Shown: positions 46,557 to 57,689 of the stretch, one piece after another | How the letters are laid out: each line of letters begins with the position of its first letter | Position numbering within the stretch: the first letter of the stretch is position 1 | Source: Aselliscus stoliczkanus | Lineage: Eukaryota > Chordata > Mammalia > Chiroptera > Hipposideridae | Reading direction: 5' to 3' | Assembly (NCBI GenBank): GCA_033961575.1 | Contig: CM066728.1 | Location: 105,724,852 to 105,788,851 of the forward strand | Length of the DNA: 64,000 bases | Program-made: the position numbers and the translations under genes | Notes under the pieces: generated by a model | What the model was told of the DNA's origin: nothing | Seen by the model: only the letters and a program-made list of their open reading frames with translations | Database searches by the model: none

Positions 46557-48779
46557 ATCATTTGAGTAGTAGCTGTAGTAAAAGCTAGTTCGTATGAAAG
46601 TGTGAAATTTCAAATGAAATAGTGAAATGACCCACACATTGATCTTAAGTAAAATGGTTAGTTCAAATTAGTTAACTATTTCAAAAGTCTTTAAATAGAG
46701 AATAACACTTTTTCTGTAACAAATGCATGTATCTTATGGCCAGTAATAGTGTTTATTAACTCCTAAAATATATATATGTATATACATTTATAGTAATTAT
46801 GATACTACTGGGTTACCATTTGAAAGATTTCGATTTAAAATTTAAACTGTAAATTTTCAAGGAGTGTGATCACTCTCCTTGTTTAAATACAGAACACAAC
46901 AACCACCACTGATATAGTTTGATTTCCCAACTTGAGAAATTCCAATTTTTTTTTTCAATGGGTAAGTCACTTTAAATGTTACAGGAATATTACCTTTTAT
47001 TTGAACTTCAACAGTAAGATACATTGCTATATTTAAATTGAGTCAAACCAGAGTGTCACTCTCCTAAAATTGGCATAAATATGATACATGTATTTACAAA
47101 AATATTTTTAATTATTAGTTTTATTCCTAAAATTAAGTAAAACTTCCACATACAAATGTATTTGCTTTAAATTTTGAAAAGTGATTTGAAAAACCAAGAG
47201 ATACAGGACTTAGTATGTTAGATGTGATTTCTGTATCACATAACTCTATTGATACATAAACAGAAGAAACAATAAAGTTTCCTCATTCAGTATTGAGTTC
47301 TGTAATTTGAAAATATTAAGTTATTACTTTTCTGGTCTCCTAGTGAACTGGGGAATTCAGAATATTGCTTTTTACAGAAACTATCAGAAGCAGGAGGCAA
47401 AAGATGGCAGCAGTGAGTCGTTCCAAAATCTAACACTACACCTGGTCTTTTTACTGTATTTCCCAATATTATCTAATTGTGCATTTAATAATAGTATCTT
47501 AAGTTACAAATTATTTTAGAAGAATGGGCATCACAAATGCCCCAGTGAAATCAGGCACACAGCAAATTAAATCAAAGTAGCCCAGGGCATCACGGGTTTC
47601 CTTAAATATCCACCTTACCCACCCACTAAAGAAGTCTAGAGGGACTGCCTATGGGTCATTTCCAAGGATTACAATTAGAAAGACCGCTCATCTCAAAAAT
47701 AACTCTAAGAAAACTTTAGAAAATTATTTCTTAACTTCGATCTATATAGGCACAAAACATTAATTTTCTGTGGATAGTATCTATGTACCTACTTCAAATT
47801 GTATCCAAAATGTAACTGACTTCCTCTCAACCCTCCCTTCCTCCACTGCCCCCATGACTTGAGTTAAAAGATGCAAAGAGGAGTAGGGGTTAAAAAAAAA
47901 AAAAAATCTGAGCAAATCTAAGGTGGGAACAGAGAGAATCCTGTAAAATGCAATGTGGCCTAACAAATATAGCTGCTAATTGGTCTTGTACAAAGTACTC
48001 CACAGTAATTGAACTGCCTTTCTGACAAAAAGAACAACAACATGTGCTGAAAAATGGTCCTGCAGTGTCTTCCCTCAATATGGAGCCAGCTTCCAGCTTA
48101 GAGCTAGGCTGGAGGACTACGTTTGGAGGGGAGACCAAGCATATATATGCAAGTCCAGCCCTGAGGTAGCAGGATAAAAGACTGAGCATTTGCACTGCTG
48201 TCTAAATCCTTGCATAATCTGCTATCCCTTGATTTTATTTCTACCTATTTAACCTGTCTAAAACTTTTCTCCTTGCCTCTTACTTCAAATTTTATTTTAA
48301 CTGACTCCAAAGTATAATAAAGAATAGCCCTGGATGAATATTCAGGTCTTTTGACTTTGTTGAATAATGTCTTCTGACACAAAAGAGAAGCACTTTGTCG
48401 CTGAGACTCATCAGCACCCCCAAATCCCTTTGATAACAGTTTCCCGAATTCTGTCACGCCTATCCGGGTCTCAGGAACCAGCTCTGGGGAGGGGTGGTGA
48501 GCTCGGCCTGCCCAGGTCTTGTAATTGCAAGAGGAGTGAGCCCCACCATGACTTCTGAAACTGAGGCACATGCGTGACTCAAGGCCCAGGGGACTTTCAT
48601 GGCATGGGTCTTATTTTGTAACAAGATGTCCACCGTTCACTACAGTGATTCTACTCACTGTATTTCACAGCAAGAGAGGCATAGAGACGTCCCGATGGAT
48701 TCGATGAGCTGTCAAACCATGGGGTGATAGAAAAGAAATAAATAAATCTACAGGCTGTATGTGAAGGCTCCAGGGAAGG
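46557..48779. other. AT-rich intergenic DNA upstream of the CpG island
   Basis: No gene or named repeat is seen. The composition becomes progressively less AT-rich from about 47.9 kb towards the CpG island. Confidence 0.5.
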
Positions 48780-48902
48780 AACAGGTGACAGTTTCCATTG
48801 TAGCCTGGGAGAGGGAGAAGTGGAGGAGAAAGAAAAGGTAGCGGAAGAGAAGAAATAGTATATAAAGAAGAAAGAGGAGCTCAACAGGAGGAGGAGGAGG
48901 AC
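48780..48902 (+). promoter_or_regulatory. Purine-rich tract with TATA-like box upstream of the CpG island
   Basis: A long plus-strand purine-rich run ends in an AGG/GAG repeat ('aacaggaggaggaggagg'). A 'tatataaag' sequence at about 48859-48867 could serve as a TATA box, but it lies some 450 bp before the GC-rich block, and no start site can be shown. Such tracts can form non-B DNA; this is inferred from composition. Confidence 0.4.
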
Positions 48903-49422
48903 GTATCCTTGCCATCCATTCCCGTTCCAGACTGGACTAGGGTCTTTCTTGCAGGAAGTTTACATCCATTCCAGATGCAAAGCCAGAGGGAATTTGTCCC
49001 TCCTGGAAAAGAATGTTTGAGGGAAGCCCTGGAGGGGACTGGGAGACTGGACGTGCGCTGTGGGGAAGACTGCGGAGGGGTGTCCTGCCTTCTTTGCTCT
49101 GGAACCACAGGACTTGAGAGCATCCAGCTCCCCCCAGCAGCATGCACCCCCAGCCTGGCCCTCCCTGCCCCCAACGCACACACACGCCATTCTAGGACCC
49201 CCTAGGCCCTGGCCCCTTTGTTCGCAAGCTGCCAGCTGACCCCCTCCAGTTAACTGTCAGCACCATGCGCGTGAATGCAGGAAGCGGCCTTTGAGCACCA
49301 CCCAGGGCGCCAAGCCTTCCCGGGGCCCCTCCGGGTTCCCGAGCATCCCCCCAGCTCAGGGCCAGGGCGCGCGTTCGCCAGGATGCTCGGCCCTCTCCCC
49401 GCCCGCGGCCTCCTCCCCTCTC

Positions 49423-49440
49423 CTGCTGCTGCTGCTGCTG
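49423..49440 (+). repeat. (CTG)6 trinucleotide repeat
   Basis: Six uninterrupted CTG units within the CpG island, probably in 5' UTR or upstream DNA. The minus strand reads it as CAG/Ala or Gln codons. Repeats like this can vary in length. Confidence 0.95.
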
Positions 49441-49789
49441 CCGCGAAAACCAGGAGAAGTGGAGTGCGCGCGGCGAGGCGGCGCTCCGGCGGCGGCACTG
49501 GGCATGCTCGGCGCCCGCGGCCGGTCTGGGCGGCGGGGCGGACGCTGGCTCAGTCGCTGGGCGCCCGCGCCGCCCGCCGGGGCAGAGGTGGCGGCTGAGG
49601 CTGCCGCACGGCGCGGGAGGAGCCTCGCCTAAGGCGGCGGCGCAGGTGGCCGCGCGGAGCCGGGACCGCGGAGCCCGCGGAGCCCGCGGAGCCGAGCAGG
49701 GGGCGCTGTGCGCGCCGCGCCCCGGCCGGGAGCCGCCTGCGCCCCGCGGCGCTCGCCCCGTCTCCCCGCGGCCGCGCTCGGACCGCGCC

Positions 49790-49931
49790 AGCGGGCGATG
49801 CTGCAGCGGGGCAAGGTCAGGCCCGCGCCCTGAAGCCGGGCGGCGGCGCGCACGCCTCTCCGCGCCCCGAGGAGCGGTCGCCGGCGGCGGGTGCATGTTC
49901 GCCAGGGAGCAGCCGGGCGCCGCGCCGTTGG
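49790..49931 (+). other. Putative first-exon 3' part with splice donor
   Basis: The sequence 'cgccgttgg|gtgagtggcc' at 49931/49932 is a strong match to the splice-donor consensus on the plus strand. It would end an exon whose start lies somewhere in the preceding 0.1-0.6 kb. An ATG at 49895 opens 12 codons before the donor but in a weak Kozak context. An earlier ATG at 49798 opens only an 11-codon upstream frame. The exon may therefore be wholly 5' UTR. The next exon was not found, so this is a prediction from the donor and island alone. Confidence 0.5.
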
Positions 49932-50011
49932 GTGAGTGGCCGGGGCCGGGCGCGTCCTCCTGCTGCGGCCGCTGCGCGGTGCTGCCCGCCGGGGGGACCG
50001 GAGCGCCTGTC

Positions 50012-50040
50012 GGGAGCCGGGCCGGGGGCCGGGGGCCGGG
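50012..50040 (+). other. G-quadruplex-prone run
   Basis: Four G-tracts of 3-5 G separated by CC ('gggccgggggccgggggccg' and one further run) match the simple G-quadruplex pattern. It lies about 80 bp inside the putative first intron, a typical place for such runs in CpG-island genes. Confidence 0.75.
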
Positions 50041-50703
50041 CGAGCGGCTGCCGAGTGGCCCCTCCGCGCGCTCCCGGCCCCGCCGCGCGTCCCCCCGCGG
50101 GAGGCGCAGCGAGGGCGACCCCAACAACGCTGCTCCCCGCCGCCCTGCACAACACACTCCATGCGCCTCTGACGTCCCTGAATATACGGGGGAAGACGGG
50201 GTGGGGGCGGGGAGCGCGTCCCCCAGGCTTTTGCCCTTAGGTTCAATGTCATTAGGATGTTGGGCTAGAACCGCATGGAAATACTTGGTCCTGCGCGTCC
50301 ATGGCCACGGCTCCAGGCTCCCGCTGCGTGCCAGACCCAGAGCCCCTGTGGTCTCTGTCTGGCGGCTTCAGAGCGAGCATTGTCAGCCCCGTGCACAGGT
50401 TTCGGGGGCTGGTGCGTCCTGACAATAGGCTGCGAGGCTCTGGGAAGCGCCGCCTGGATCCCAGGGTGGGAAAAGCGGTGCCAGATGGAACGGGAGATGC
50501 GATGCGCTATTGGGGCGGTCGCGCCTTAATGGCCGAAGGGAAACTGCTTTTCTCTTTTGCCGGCCTTCCTCCTCTTCTCGTGGGTGATGTGTTTCCATCG
50601 ATTGCTCCTCAGCGGGTTGGAGCCACTACGTTCAGAATTAAGTCGTTAGAGAGGTGGGTGCAGCCTTCCTGTTCTGTGTGGTAGGAAAGCAGTCTCAGGG
50701 ATT

Positions 50704-50725
50704 GTGTGTGTGTGTGTGTGTGTGT
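50704..50725. repeat. (TG)n short repeat
   Basis: About 22 bp of TG repeat just beyond the CpG island. Confidence 0.9.
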
Positions 50726-53700
50726 CTTACAAAGAACAGTGACTTCCAAAATGCCTCAAGTTGTGTTTTGCTGTCAATGTGGGAGCAGTGAACGGTGTGA
50801 AAAAAGAGGAAAAGAGGGGTCAGGTTGTGGTGCCGAGGTGTTGTTGTGTGTTTTTTTTCCCTCTTGGGTGCTTCTGTTCAACTGATCTGATATGCTTTGG
50901 CTCTGAAAGGGGTTATTAATGTGCATGCCTAATGCCATCAAGTAAATAGGACGCTTTAGAAAAGGGTCATGTTATAACCACAGTATGGGGCCTGCCATGC
51001 ATGGATGGATTTTCACTTTTAGGAACTCGGTGACCGATATTGAAAACGCTGGAATTTTCTGCAAGGACTTCCATGGAAATAAGGAGGTGCTGAAACTACC
51101 TGAGAGTTACCTCATTGTGTGTCCCCACATCAGTAGCTGAGGCTCCTGATGGGAGTTCAGTTCATCTTTTTGCTGTCGGTAATTCACCTACAGGATGAAA
51201 AGGCTTGGGGGCTGCACCACTTCTAAAATCCCAGGAAGTCTTTGATACGACTCAGATCGAATTACAGGGATGAGACCGCACGATTCTGGGGGCTTGCTCT
51301 ATGAGGAGTATGACAGATAGGGGCTGGCAGCCTCAGATCTGAACTAGAGCCTTTAAACTGCTGCAAAAATCTCTTTACTACATGCGGAATCCATTTGCAC
51401 TGTTTTGGGGGAAAATGTTCAGTGGCATCCTTCCTGGTCTGCGCGTTTCCAGATCTCAGGGCTTGATAAAGAGGATTGCATTTGGAGTCCGTCCGATGTT
51501 GAAATTTGGGAGGCCTGTAATTATACAGCTAACAAGTCTTAGCATTGCAGGAAGACCGGGGGTGGGGGCGGGGTGGGGGGTTTCTGCAGCTCTAGCTAGC
51601 TGAAGAGTGTGATTAGTTTCACCTGTGTTGCTTTCCTGTCACCTTATTCCGAGAACTTTCCAAGAGCACTTTGAGCACACTATCATGCTCATTGCATACT
51701 TTTAATATGAAATTTCTTTGAAAAACCAAGCAACATGTGAGGTAGATGTTCATTTCTCTTTTCCTTTTGCATGTACTGTTTCGGTTTTAAACGTGTGGTT
51801 CTTAAAGAGCCACTAGATATTGTTCTATGCCTATGAGTGCAGGCAGAGAGCAGCTGAGAGGCATGGGAAAAACTGCGTGGATTGTATATGTGAGTTTTAT
51901 GTCATGCTGTGGACTGAAAACGATAGCACCTGATTGAATGGCAATTTTAGTAAGTTCATGAGGTCGTGGCTCTAATGAAATTGTCAGCCTTGTGGAAGGG
52001 GTGATTTAATTTGGTGTATGTGTGCATAGTTGTGTAACCTAATCATTACAGATATCACTAATATTTTCACTGTAATAAAAAGTCATGCACTGTCAAATTA
52101 CAGTATTTCCATCAACTTCACATCTTTCACGATAGAACACAGGACAATTCTTTCTCCCGGTAAAATGGTTCATCAGAGTGAAAATGAAATTCAAATGATA
52201 TTAGTTGGGAAGTGCAATTTATAGTTTTGTTAAATAATTTCTAAGGATGGTATCACTTTCATAATGATCTTTAAAATTCAAAATGAAGTTATAAGATTCT
52301 CAGATACAGCATTAGTTTAGATATATAATTGAATATGCAGTGTTCTTCCTGCACGTGTTATGGAACCTACTAGTTACCGATGTGCCTTGGGCAAGTTCTC
52401 TTTTATATGCTGTGCTCTGATGCGGAATTGTTGAAGAGTTCTCCAGAGTAATTTCATCAGGTTATCCTTATGTAAGAAAGCATCAAAGTTACATTTGAAG
52501 TAATTTATTGTAATTTGCTTGTCCATAAAGTCAGGTACTTTGTATGGGCCAATATATCTAGTTGTATCAAGCCAACTGAACAAAAGTAGAAACTGTTGCC
52601 AAAAGCATTCTTTTTTTTTCTTTTTCTCATGATTGTCCACAGAAGATAGGAGCTCCCCTTTATGATTGCTTCTCTGTCTGAATATGATTTACACTTTTTT
52701 AGTGGGAAATCATTGATGTTAGTATCACTCTTCCTAAAAGTTTCAATAACATTTTTATTTTTAAACAATGCCAACTAGTTAAGAGTACTTCCATTTGAAT
52801 ACCGTAATTCAGAACGTGGGCAAATACCAAAATAAAACGGGCAAATATTTTTAAAATCCAGTTCTTCTGTGGAAGATTTGGTACAATGGGTCTTTGCTTG
52901 CTGATTTTTCAAGACAGAAATACACTTTCAAGCCAAATTCTTCCGTTGGTTTCCATGATGGTTTTCATTATCCGTATTCCGGAGCTGTCCTCAGGGCCAC
53001 AGTTCCTTGATGGCTCTGGGATAGGTGTTATGTGGATATGGGTGAAAAATTTATTAGAATGGAAATAGTTCATGATACTTGTTGCTGGCTTCAAGTTTAT
53101 CTGATTATATGCCAAAGCAACAGCTTTTTATATTAATGTAAAATATAAAACATGTCATAGATAAATAGTTTCTATCATATTGTCTGCCAATCTAGGCTAC
53201 TGATGAAATAAACTGCCTGGTTGGGTTTAATAAATCCAATTATATTCTCAAACAGTACCTCCAACACAGAAAACTCATGGAAGTATTTTATCATACTGTG
53301 ACTTTTGTCCATGAAAAATGTTAAGACTCATAATAAAAATGTGCAGTTATGACACTTCCAGTTGTTTATCTTTTGATCACATAGCAGCTAAGTGTAATTT
53401 CAAGCTCCATATCATGGTTAATTGATTTGTAGGAAATGTTTTAGCTGCATTAGAATACTGAAGTTATACTCTGTATCAATTAGTTTTTGACAAATTGGAA
53501 ATAATGAATAAATAAGTGAAACAGTGCTTTCCAGAAGCTTTCCATTGTAGAAAAATATTCACCTGTATCCCTTGGTGAGATTCCTGAAAAGTTATCTGTA
53601 AAATAAATTACATATATTGAAACTTATCCCATTAATTGTCATTTCCGATCACAAATATATTTCTAGAGAAAAAGTTGAGTTCTGCCCTATAATGAATAAA

Positions 53701-53740
53701 TGAACATATAAATATATAAATATAAATAAATAAATACATA
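50726..53740. other. Probable intron or flank of the CpG-island gene, nothing recognised
   Basis: No exon-like frame with splice sites and no named repeat is seen. This block is relatively poor in recognisable repeats. Confidence 0.45.
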
Positions 53741-53975
53741 CACACAGAAGGTTCAAAAAATGCATACATATTTTAAGAAAGGGTAACTGTATTAAAATTC
53801 TAATAATATATACTGATAACAGAAGATGAATGAATATGTCACATTTGACTTCTGCAATTACAAGAGGTGCTCAAAGTGGTGACCATCAGCGTCCAGACAT
53901 TTTTTATTATGACCAACTACTGCTTGAGCAACATTGACCAAAGTGCCCTCTTGTATACACTTTTTTGGCACCCCC

Positions 53976-53978
<3 letters not shown>
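53741..53978 (+). mobile_element. Mariner/Tc1-type MITE, copy B
   Basis: About 238 bp. The left end 'gaaggttcaaaaaatgcata' and right end 'cttttttggcacccccg' are degraded versions of the family inverted repeats. The body contains 'acaagaggtgctcaaagtgg', 'tgaccatcagcgtccagaca', 'actactgcttgagcaacatt' and 'gaccaaagtgccctcttgta', shared with copies A and C. TA lies just before the left end (53739-53740), and the right end runs into a (TA)n tract. Confidence 0.86.

Positions 53979-53980
<2 letters not shown>

Positions 53981-54026
<46 letters not shown>
53981..54026. repeat. (AT)n microsatellite abutting a MITE
   Basis: About 46 bp of AT repeat starts 2-3 bp after the right end of MITE copy B. 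Confidence 0.95.
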
Positions 54027-54029
<3 letters not shown>

Positions 54030-54079
54030 TTCTAGTACAATGCTGTTTTGGATTCTGTTTCAGATAAGTACTGAGAGGT

Positions 54080-54300
54080 GGAGGTGGAGAGAGTACTGGT
54101 TTTGGGTGCATCCTACTTCTGTCTCTTCTTAGCTTAGTCCCTGGCCATTTATGTGATCTTCATATTTTAGCTTAGTGTTTTCAGCTGTAAAATGGGTACA
54201 ATGAGAAAAAATACCTCCCAAGATTGGTTTCAGGATAAAATACTGGACCACGTAAGTACATAAAAATGACTTGTAAATTGTAAACATTTCTAGAAACACA
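54080..54300 (-). repeat. Probable MIR SINE, antisense
   Basis: 'ctggccatttatgtgatctt' and 'ttttcagctgtaaaatgggt', followed by 'acaatgagaaaaaatacctc', resemble the antisense MIR reading. Diverged. Confidence 0.55.
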
Positions 54301-54387
54301 AGAGATATATATCTACATATTAAGATAGATACTATGCTTCTTTGGTGTACTATAAAAATGTTCTATAGGTCACCACCCTCTGACAAA

Positions 54388-54402
54388 TATATATATATAT
54401 TC
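54388..54402. repeat. Short (AT)n run
   Basis: About 15 bp of AT repeat within AT-rich DNA. Confidence 0.8.
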
Positions 54403-54822
54403 TCACCCTACTTGTATTGTAATATTTATTATGTAGATTAGCATATAAAATATATCTAATATTCTACTCTGCAACATAACAGTTGTTTTATGTATTATAA
54501 CATACATTAGTTAAACTAAAAGAGGAATAAATTATATCTCTCAGCACCATTATTAAAAAATGATTCTAATCTAATAGTCAGACATAGCAGAACTTTGGTA
54601 CTATTAATAGCATTATATAATATTACCTGATTAGGATTAACTTTTCTACAAAGATTAATATTGTACATAGAATATTATAAACAGTTTAATAAGCATCACT
54701 CTTGGTGAGGTCAACTGTTAAACATCTGCTGTTTAGAACCACAGAGTATGAGTCCCATCATAATACTATGTGACAAAAAAAAGAAACCATGAACAGTTAA
54801 ATTCATTACATAAAGACAACGC

Positions 54823-54869
54823 CCACCACACCCCGTCCCACTCCACCACACCCCGTCCCACTCCACCCC
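54823..54869. repeat. 20-bp tandem repeat, two-plus copies
   Basis: The unit 'ccaccacaccccgtcccact' is repeated at a 20-bp period. It is C-rich in an AT-rich setting and is read in the minus frame as repeated Trp-Gly-type residues (artefact). Confidence 0.88.
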
Positions 54870-56600
54870 ATCAGGTTCTTGAAAAAAACTAAAAGTGTGC
54901 ATTGGTTCCTTTTAGATAATAAAATGGTCATTTTCACTTGTCATTACATTCTTAGTAGCCCCAGTGAAGTCCCTAACTCCTCTGGGTTTTCTTATGCCCA
55001 GCCCCTGCCGCATGATTCTCTGATCTTCAGTGACATAATTTTGATGATAGAAATGTTCGGATGTACCTTAGAAGTTGTTATAGAATGTGACCTGTATAAT
55101 AGGAGACTAATTTATCTTCAGTTAAAAAACATTTTGACAATAAATATGGTTATTTATATTCAAATTTATGTGTTGTTGTGGGAACTGCCAATTATATGTT
55201 ACAAGAGTAAAATACATGTTATAATAAAAGGCCTTTCTGGTTTGGGGATGAAATGGGCAGGGGAGCCAATTATGTTTGGTTAAATGAATGTTAAGTGTCA
55301 AAACTTCTACAAGTGTGGAATGATATGGAACATATTAGTAAATGGGATGTTTAGTTTATAACATTAGATAATGGGAATAGTTAATTCTATCGTTAAAATT
55401 AGTAAATGCCTTTATCCTGCATAGGTAAAAGTTGGAGTTTTCTCAGTAATATTTTTGCTTAATGTGATTATCACAACTGTCCTTAGAAACTGGATCTAAT
55501 GTCTTAAGAACAATGCATTTGCTCTACAGGTTTTATATAATTTATTATTTTGGTTTAGAAGCCGCTTCATAATCTTAGAATACTTATTGTAATCTTCTCT
55601 CATTTAAATATACAGCAACATAAACAGCAGAAAGATGTATATTTAGCATAAGTTATAAAATATACAGAAACGTAGATTGTTGGTGTCTCTAGGGATCCCA
55701 GTAAATATGACCTCTACCAACCCTTCCAGGTTCTGAAAAAGTTGAGATATTGGAAGAAAACAAGTACTATAAAGGAGTGGTCTCTGGAGGTGAAATGTCA
55801 GTTTTGATTAGCTGTGGCTTGGTGTGATGCCAAATGGCATCCCAGACCTTGGCCTTCCTCGTCAGAGAGAGAGAGCCCAGGGCTTGCTCTCTACAGGCAG
55901 GGCAATCTCCAGTGCACGGAGGGAGAGCAAGCCAAGCTGCTTCCCTTCTTCTTCAGAGGCAGGGCAAGTGCAGGGCTGGAGAGAGGCCTGAGGTGTTACG
56001 TTGATTAAGTTCCCTTTGCCCGGAAGGAAGCATCCTGAGTAGGGAAGAAATGCCCCTCATTGATATGGTTTAGAAAGAATTCTGGTTGTGGAATGCTGGA
56101 TATAGTAGCTTGTGCAGTATTTTGCTTAGTGCTTGAGCTCTTTAAATATTTTATAGAATTTTGACACTCTATCAGGAATTATCAGGGGAGTGTCTAATGC
56201 CCTGGCTGATTTATAGAGAATATGGTCCATAAAATGTAGCTGATTTATATAGTGCGAACTTTAAAATAACTCCCTCTCTACTCCTCATGTTAGATTTTGA
56301 CTGCCAACAACAGGATGGCTTTGGAAGTGGTGAGAATTGGGCCTAAAAAGGACCAAGTCAAAATCTGACTTCCCCAACTGTATATAAATGCTGAGCCATG
56401 CTACCCTTTGTCCGTAGCACTTTCTACCTGAGTGCAGATAATTTAGGGTTTGGCTGTCATTTAATGTTTTAACTTTTAATAGGAGCAATCGCGGGCACTG
56501 TCAATAAGGAAGAAAAACCGGAATTTCCAAAGAGACACGATGTTTTATTTGACTCCAAGCATGACTACTCAACCTAAAAAAGGCTCACTTTTTAAAATAA
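54870..56600. other. AT-rich intergenic or intronic DNA, no recognised feature
   Basis: A 134-codon plus frame (54879-55283) has no recognisable domain and runs through AT-rich text. 55800-56010 is GC-richer and unclassified. Confidence 0.45.
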
Positions 56601-57185
56601 ATTTTATTCTTCTCTCTCAAATATTTTATTTGGACTTTCAAACATTAGAGTTACAGAGCAGTTATTACCTTCAGTAACACAGAATAATTTAATTTCCGGG
56701 AAGAGCAACTTCTTTGGCAGCAGACCAGGTCTCCCAGATATAAAAGAGCCTGGATTCCGTCTCGCGTCTCTAACAGTCCTGGCTGGTGCTCAGCATGTCG
56801 CTGGATGAGGAGGTGGAAGAGTTCCCCAGGGAAGCGCACAGGTGCAGCGGGCATCATGTGAACAGCCTCAGGCAGAAATCGTGAAAGGTGGAATAGGGAG
56901 GCTGGCCTTCCAGTGCAGGGATGAGACCGGCTGGAGTCGCCTTGCAAAGAATAATGTGTAGCTATATCACGGTGCCTCAATCCGGAGAAGGGTTATGCAG
57001 CTGTGAGGTATCTTCTCAAAGAATAATCAGTTCTATGGGAAGTGTTCATGGTGCTGAAGGGTAAGAAGTAAGTCAAGGCAAAAAGCTGCACTGAACATGA
57101 TACCCAGAATCCTCGTACATACCCACACACGCAGCCCCACAAACACCAGAGCACAGCATTTATGGCAGCGTTCCAAGGGTATTGT
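56600..57185 (-). pseudogene. Possible minus-strand retrocopy or transcribed fragment, unidentified
   Basis: A 109-codon minus frame (56651-56980) is followed on the minus strand by AATAAA-type polyadenylation signals at about 56625-56630 and 56602-56607. The block is GC-richer than its flanks. The predicted protein matches nothing I recognise, and there is no clear poly-A tail or target duplication, so a retrocopy is only one option. Others are an old LTR or a chance frame. Confidence 0.3.
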
Positions 57186-57193
57186 TTGTTGTA

Positions 57194-57427
57194 CAAAGGG
57201 TGCCAAAATATGTATACACATTTAAGAAAGGAAAACTGTATTAAAATGGTAATACTCAATATATACCAATAGCCAAAGGTGAATACAAGTCACATTTGAC
57301 TTTTCTAATTACAAGAGGTGCTCAAAGTGGTGACCATCAGCTTCCAGACACTTCTGATTACGGTGAACTAGTGCTGGAGCCACGCTGACCAAAGTGTCCA
57401 CTTGTATACGTTTTTTGGCATGCCTGG
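57194..57427 (+). mobile_element. Mariner/Tc1-type MITE, copy C
   Basis: 234 bp flanked by TA at 57192-57193 and 57428-57429, the expected target duplication. The left end 'caaagggtgccaaaatatgt' pairs with the complement of the right end 'ttttttggcatgcctgg'. It has the same body phrases as copies A and B. This is the best-bounded member of the family. Confidence 0.9.
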
Positions 57428-57689
57428 TATATTATCTTCCCACCAAATATATCATAGTTTGATATATATTACATCACTACACAGGAAAAAAAGCGTGCCT
57501 TTAAATTTTTCAGAATATTAATATATTTGCTTTGATATGAATTTCATTAATGATCTGGATGCCTGACTGAAAGGCATCATCATCCTTCATGGAGTGCATA
57601 TTACAGGTATTCTAATCAGTGCAATACCTAGGTTTAGCAAGTTGGTGCCTTGAGAACGCGACAGCACATTAGCGAAATATTCTTTTTCA
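57428..57689. other. Short AT-rich spacer
   Basis: Nothing is recognised between the MITE and the L1 fragment. Confidence 0.5.

Larger units (their letters stand above)
49195..50560 (+). promoter_or_regulatory. CpG island, probable promoter of an unidentified gene
   Basis: About 1.3 kb is very rich in G+C and dense in CpG, in sharp contrast with the AT-rich flanks. This is the usual mark of a vertebrate promoter and first exon. It contains GC boxes ('gggcgg'-type) in both orientations and an NRF1-like 'catgcgcg' at about 49264. Very long frames exist on both strands (321 codons minus, 49192-50157; 258 codons plus, 49646-50422). They overlap each other and arise because stop codons are rare in GC-rich DNA. 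I do not recognise the gene. Confidence 0.85.

Noticed and set aside
49192..50157. 321-codon minus-strand open frame in the CpG island
   Set aside because: It overlaps equally long frames on the other strand and in other phases, is compositionally Arg/Ala/Gly/Pro-rich, and has no domain. Stop codons are rare in GC-rich DNA, so this is expected by chance.
49646..50422. 258-codon plus-strand open frame
   Set aside because: It starts from a non-ATG codon and runs straight through a strong splice donor. It is low-complexity GC-rich text; at most a dozen codons before the donor could be coding.
54879..55283. 134-codon plus-strand frame
   Set aside because: No domain, AT-biased composition, no splice context or homology recognised. 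Frames of this length can occur by chance in a 64-kb window.
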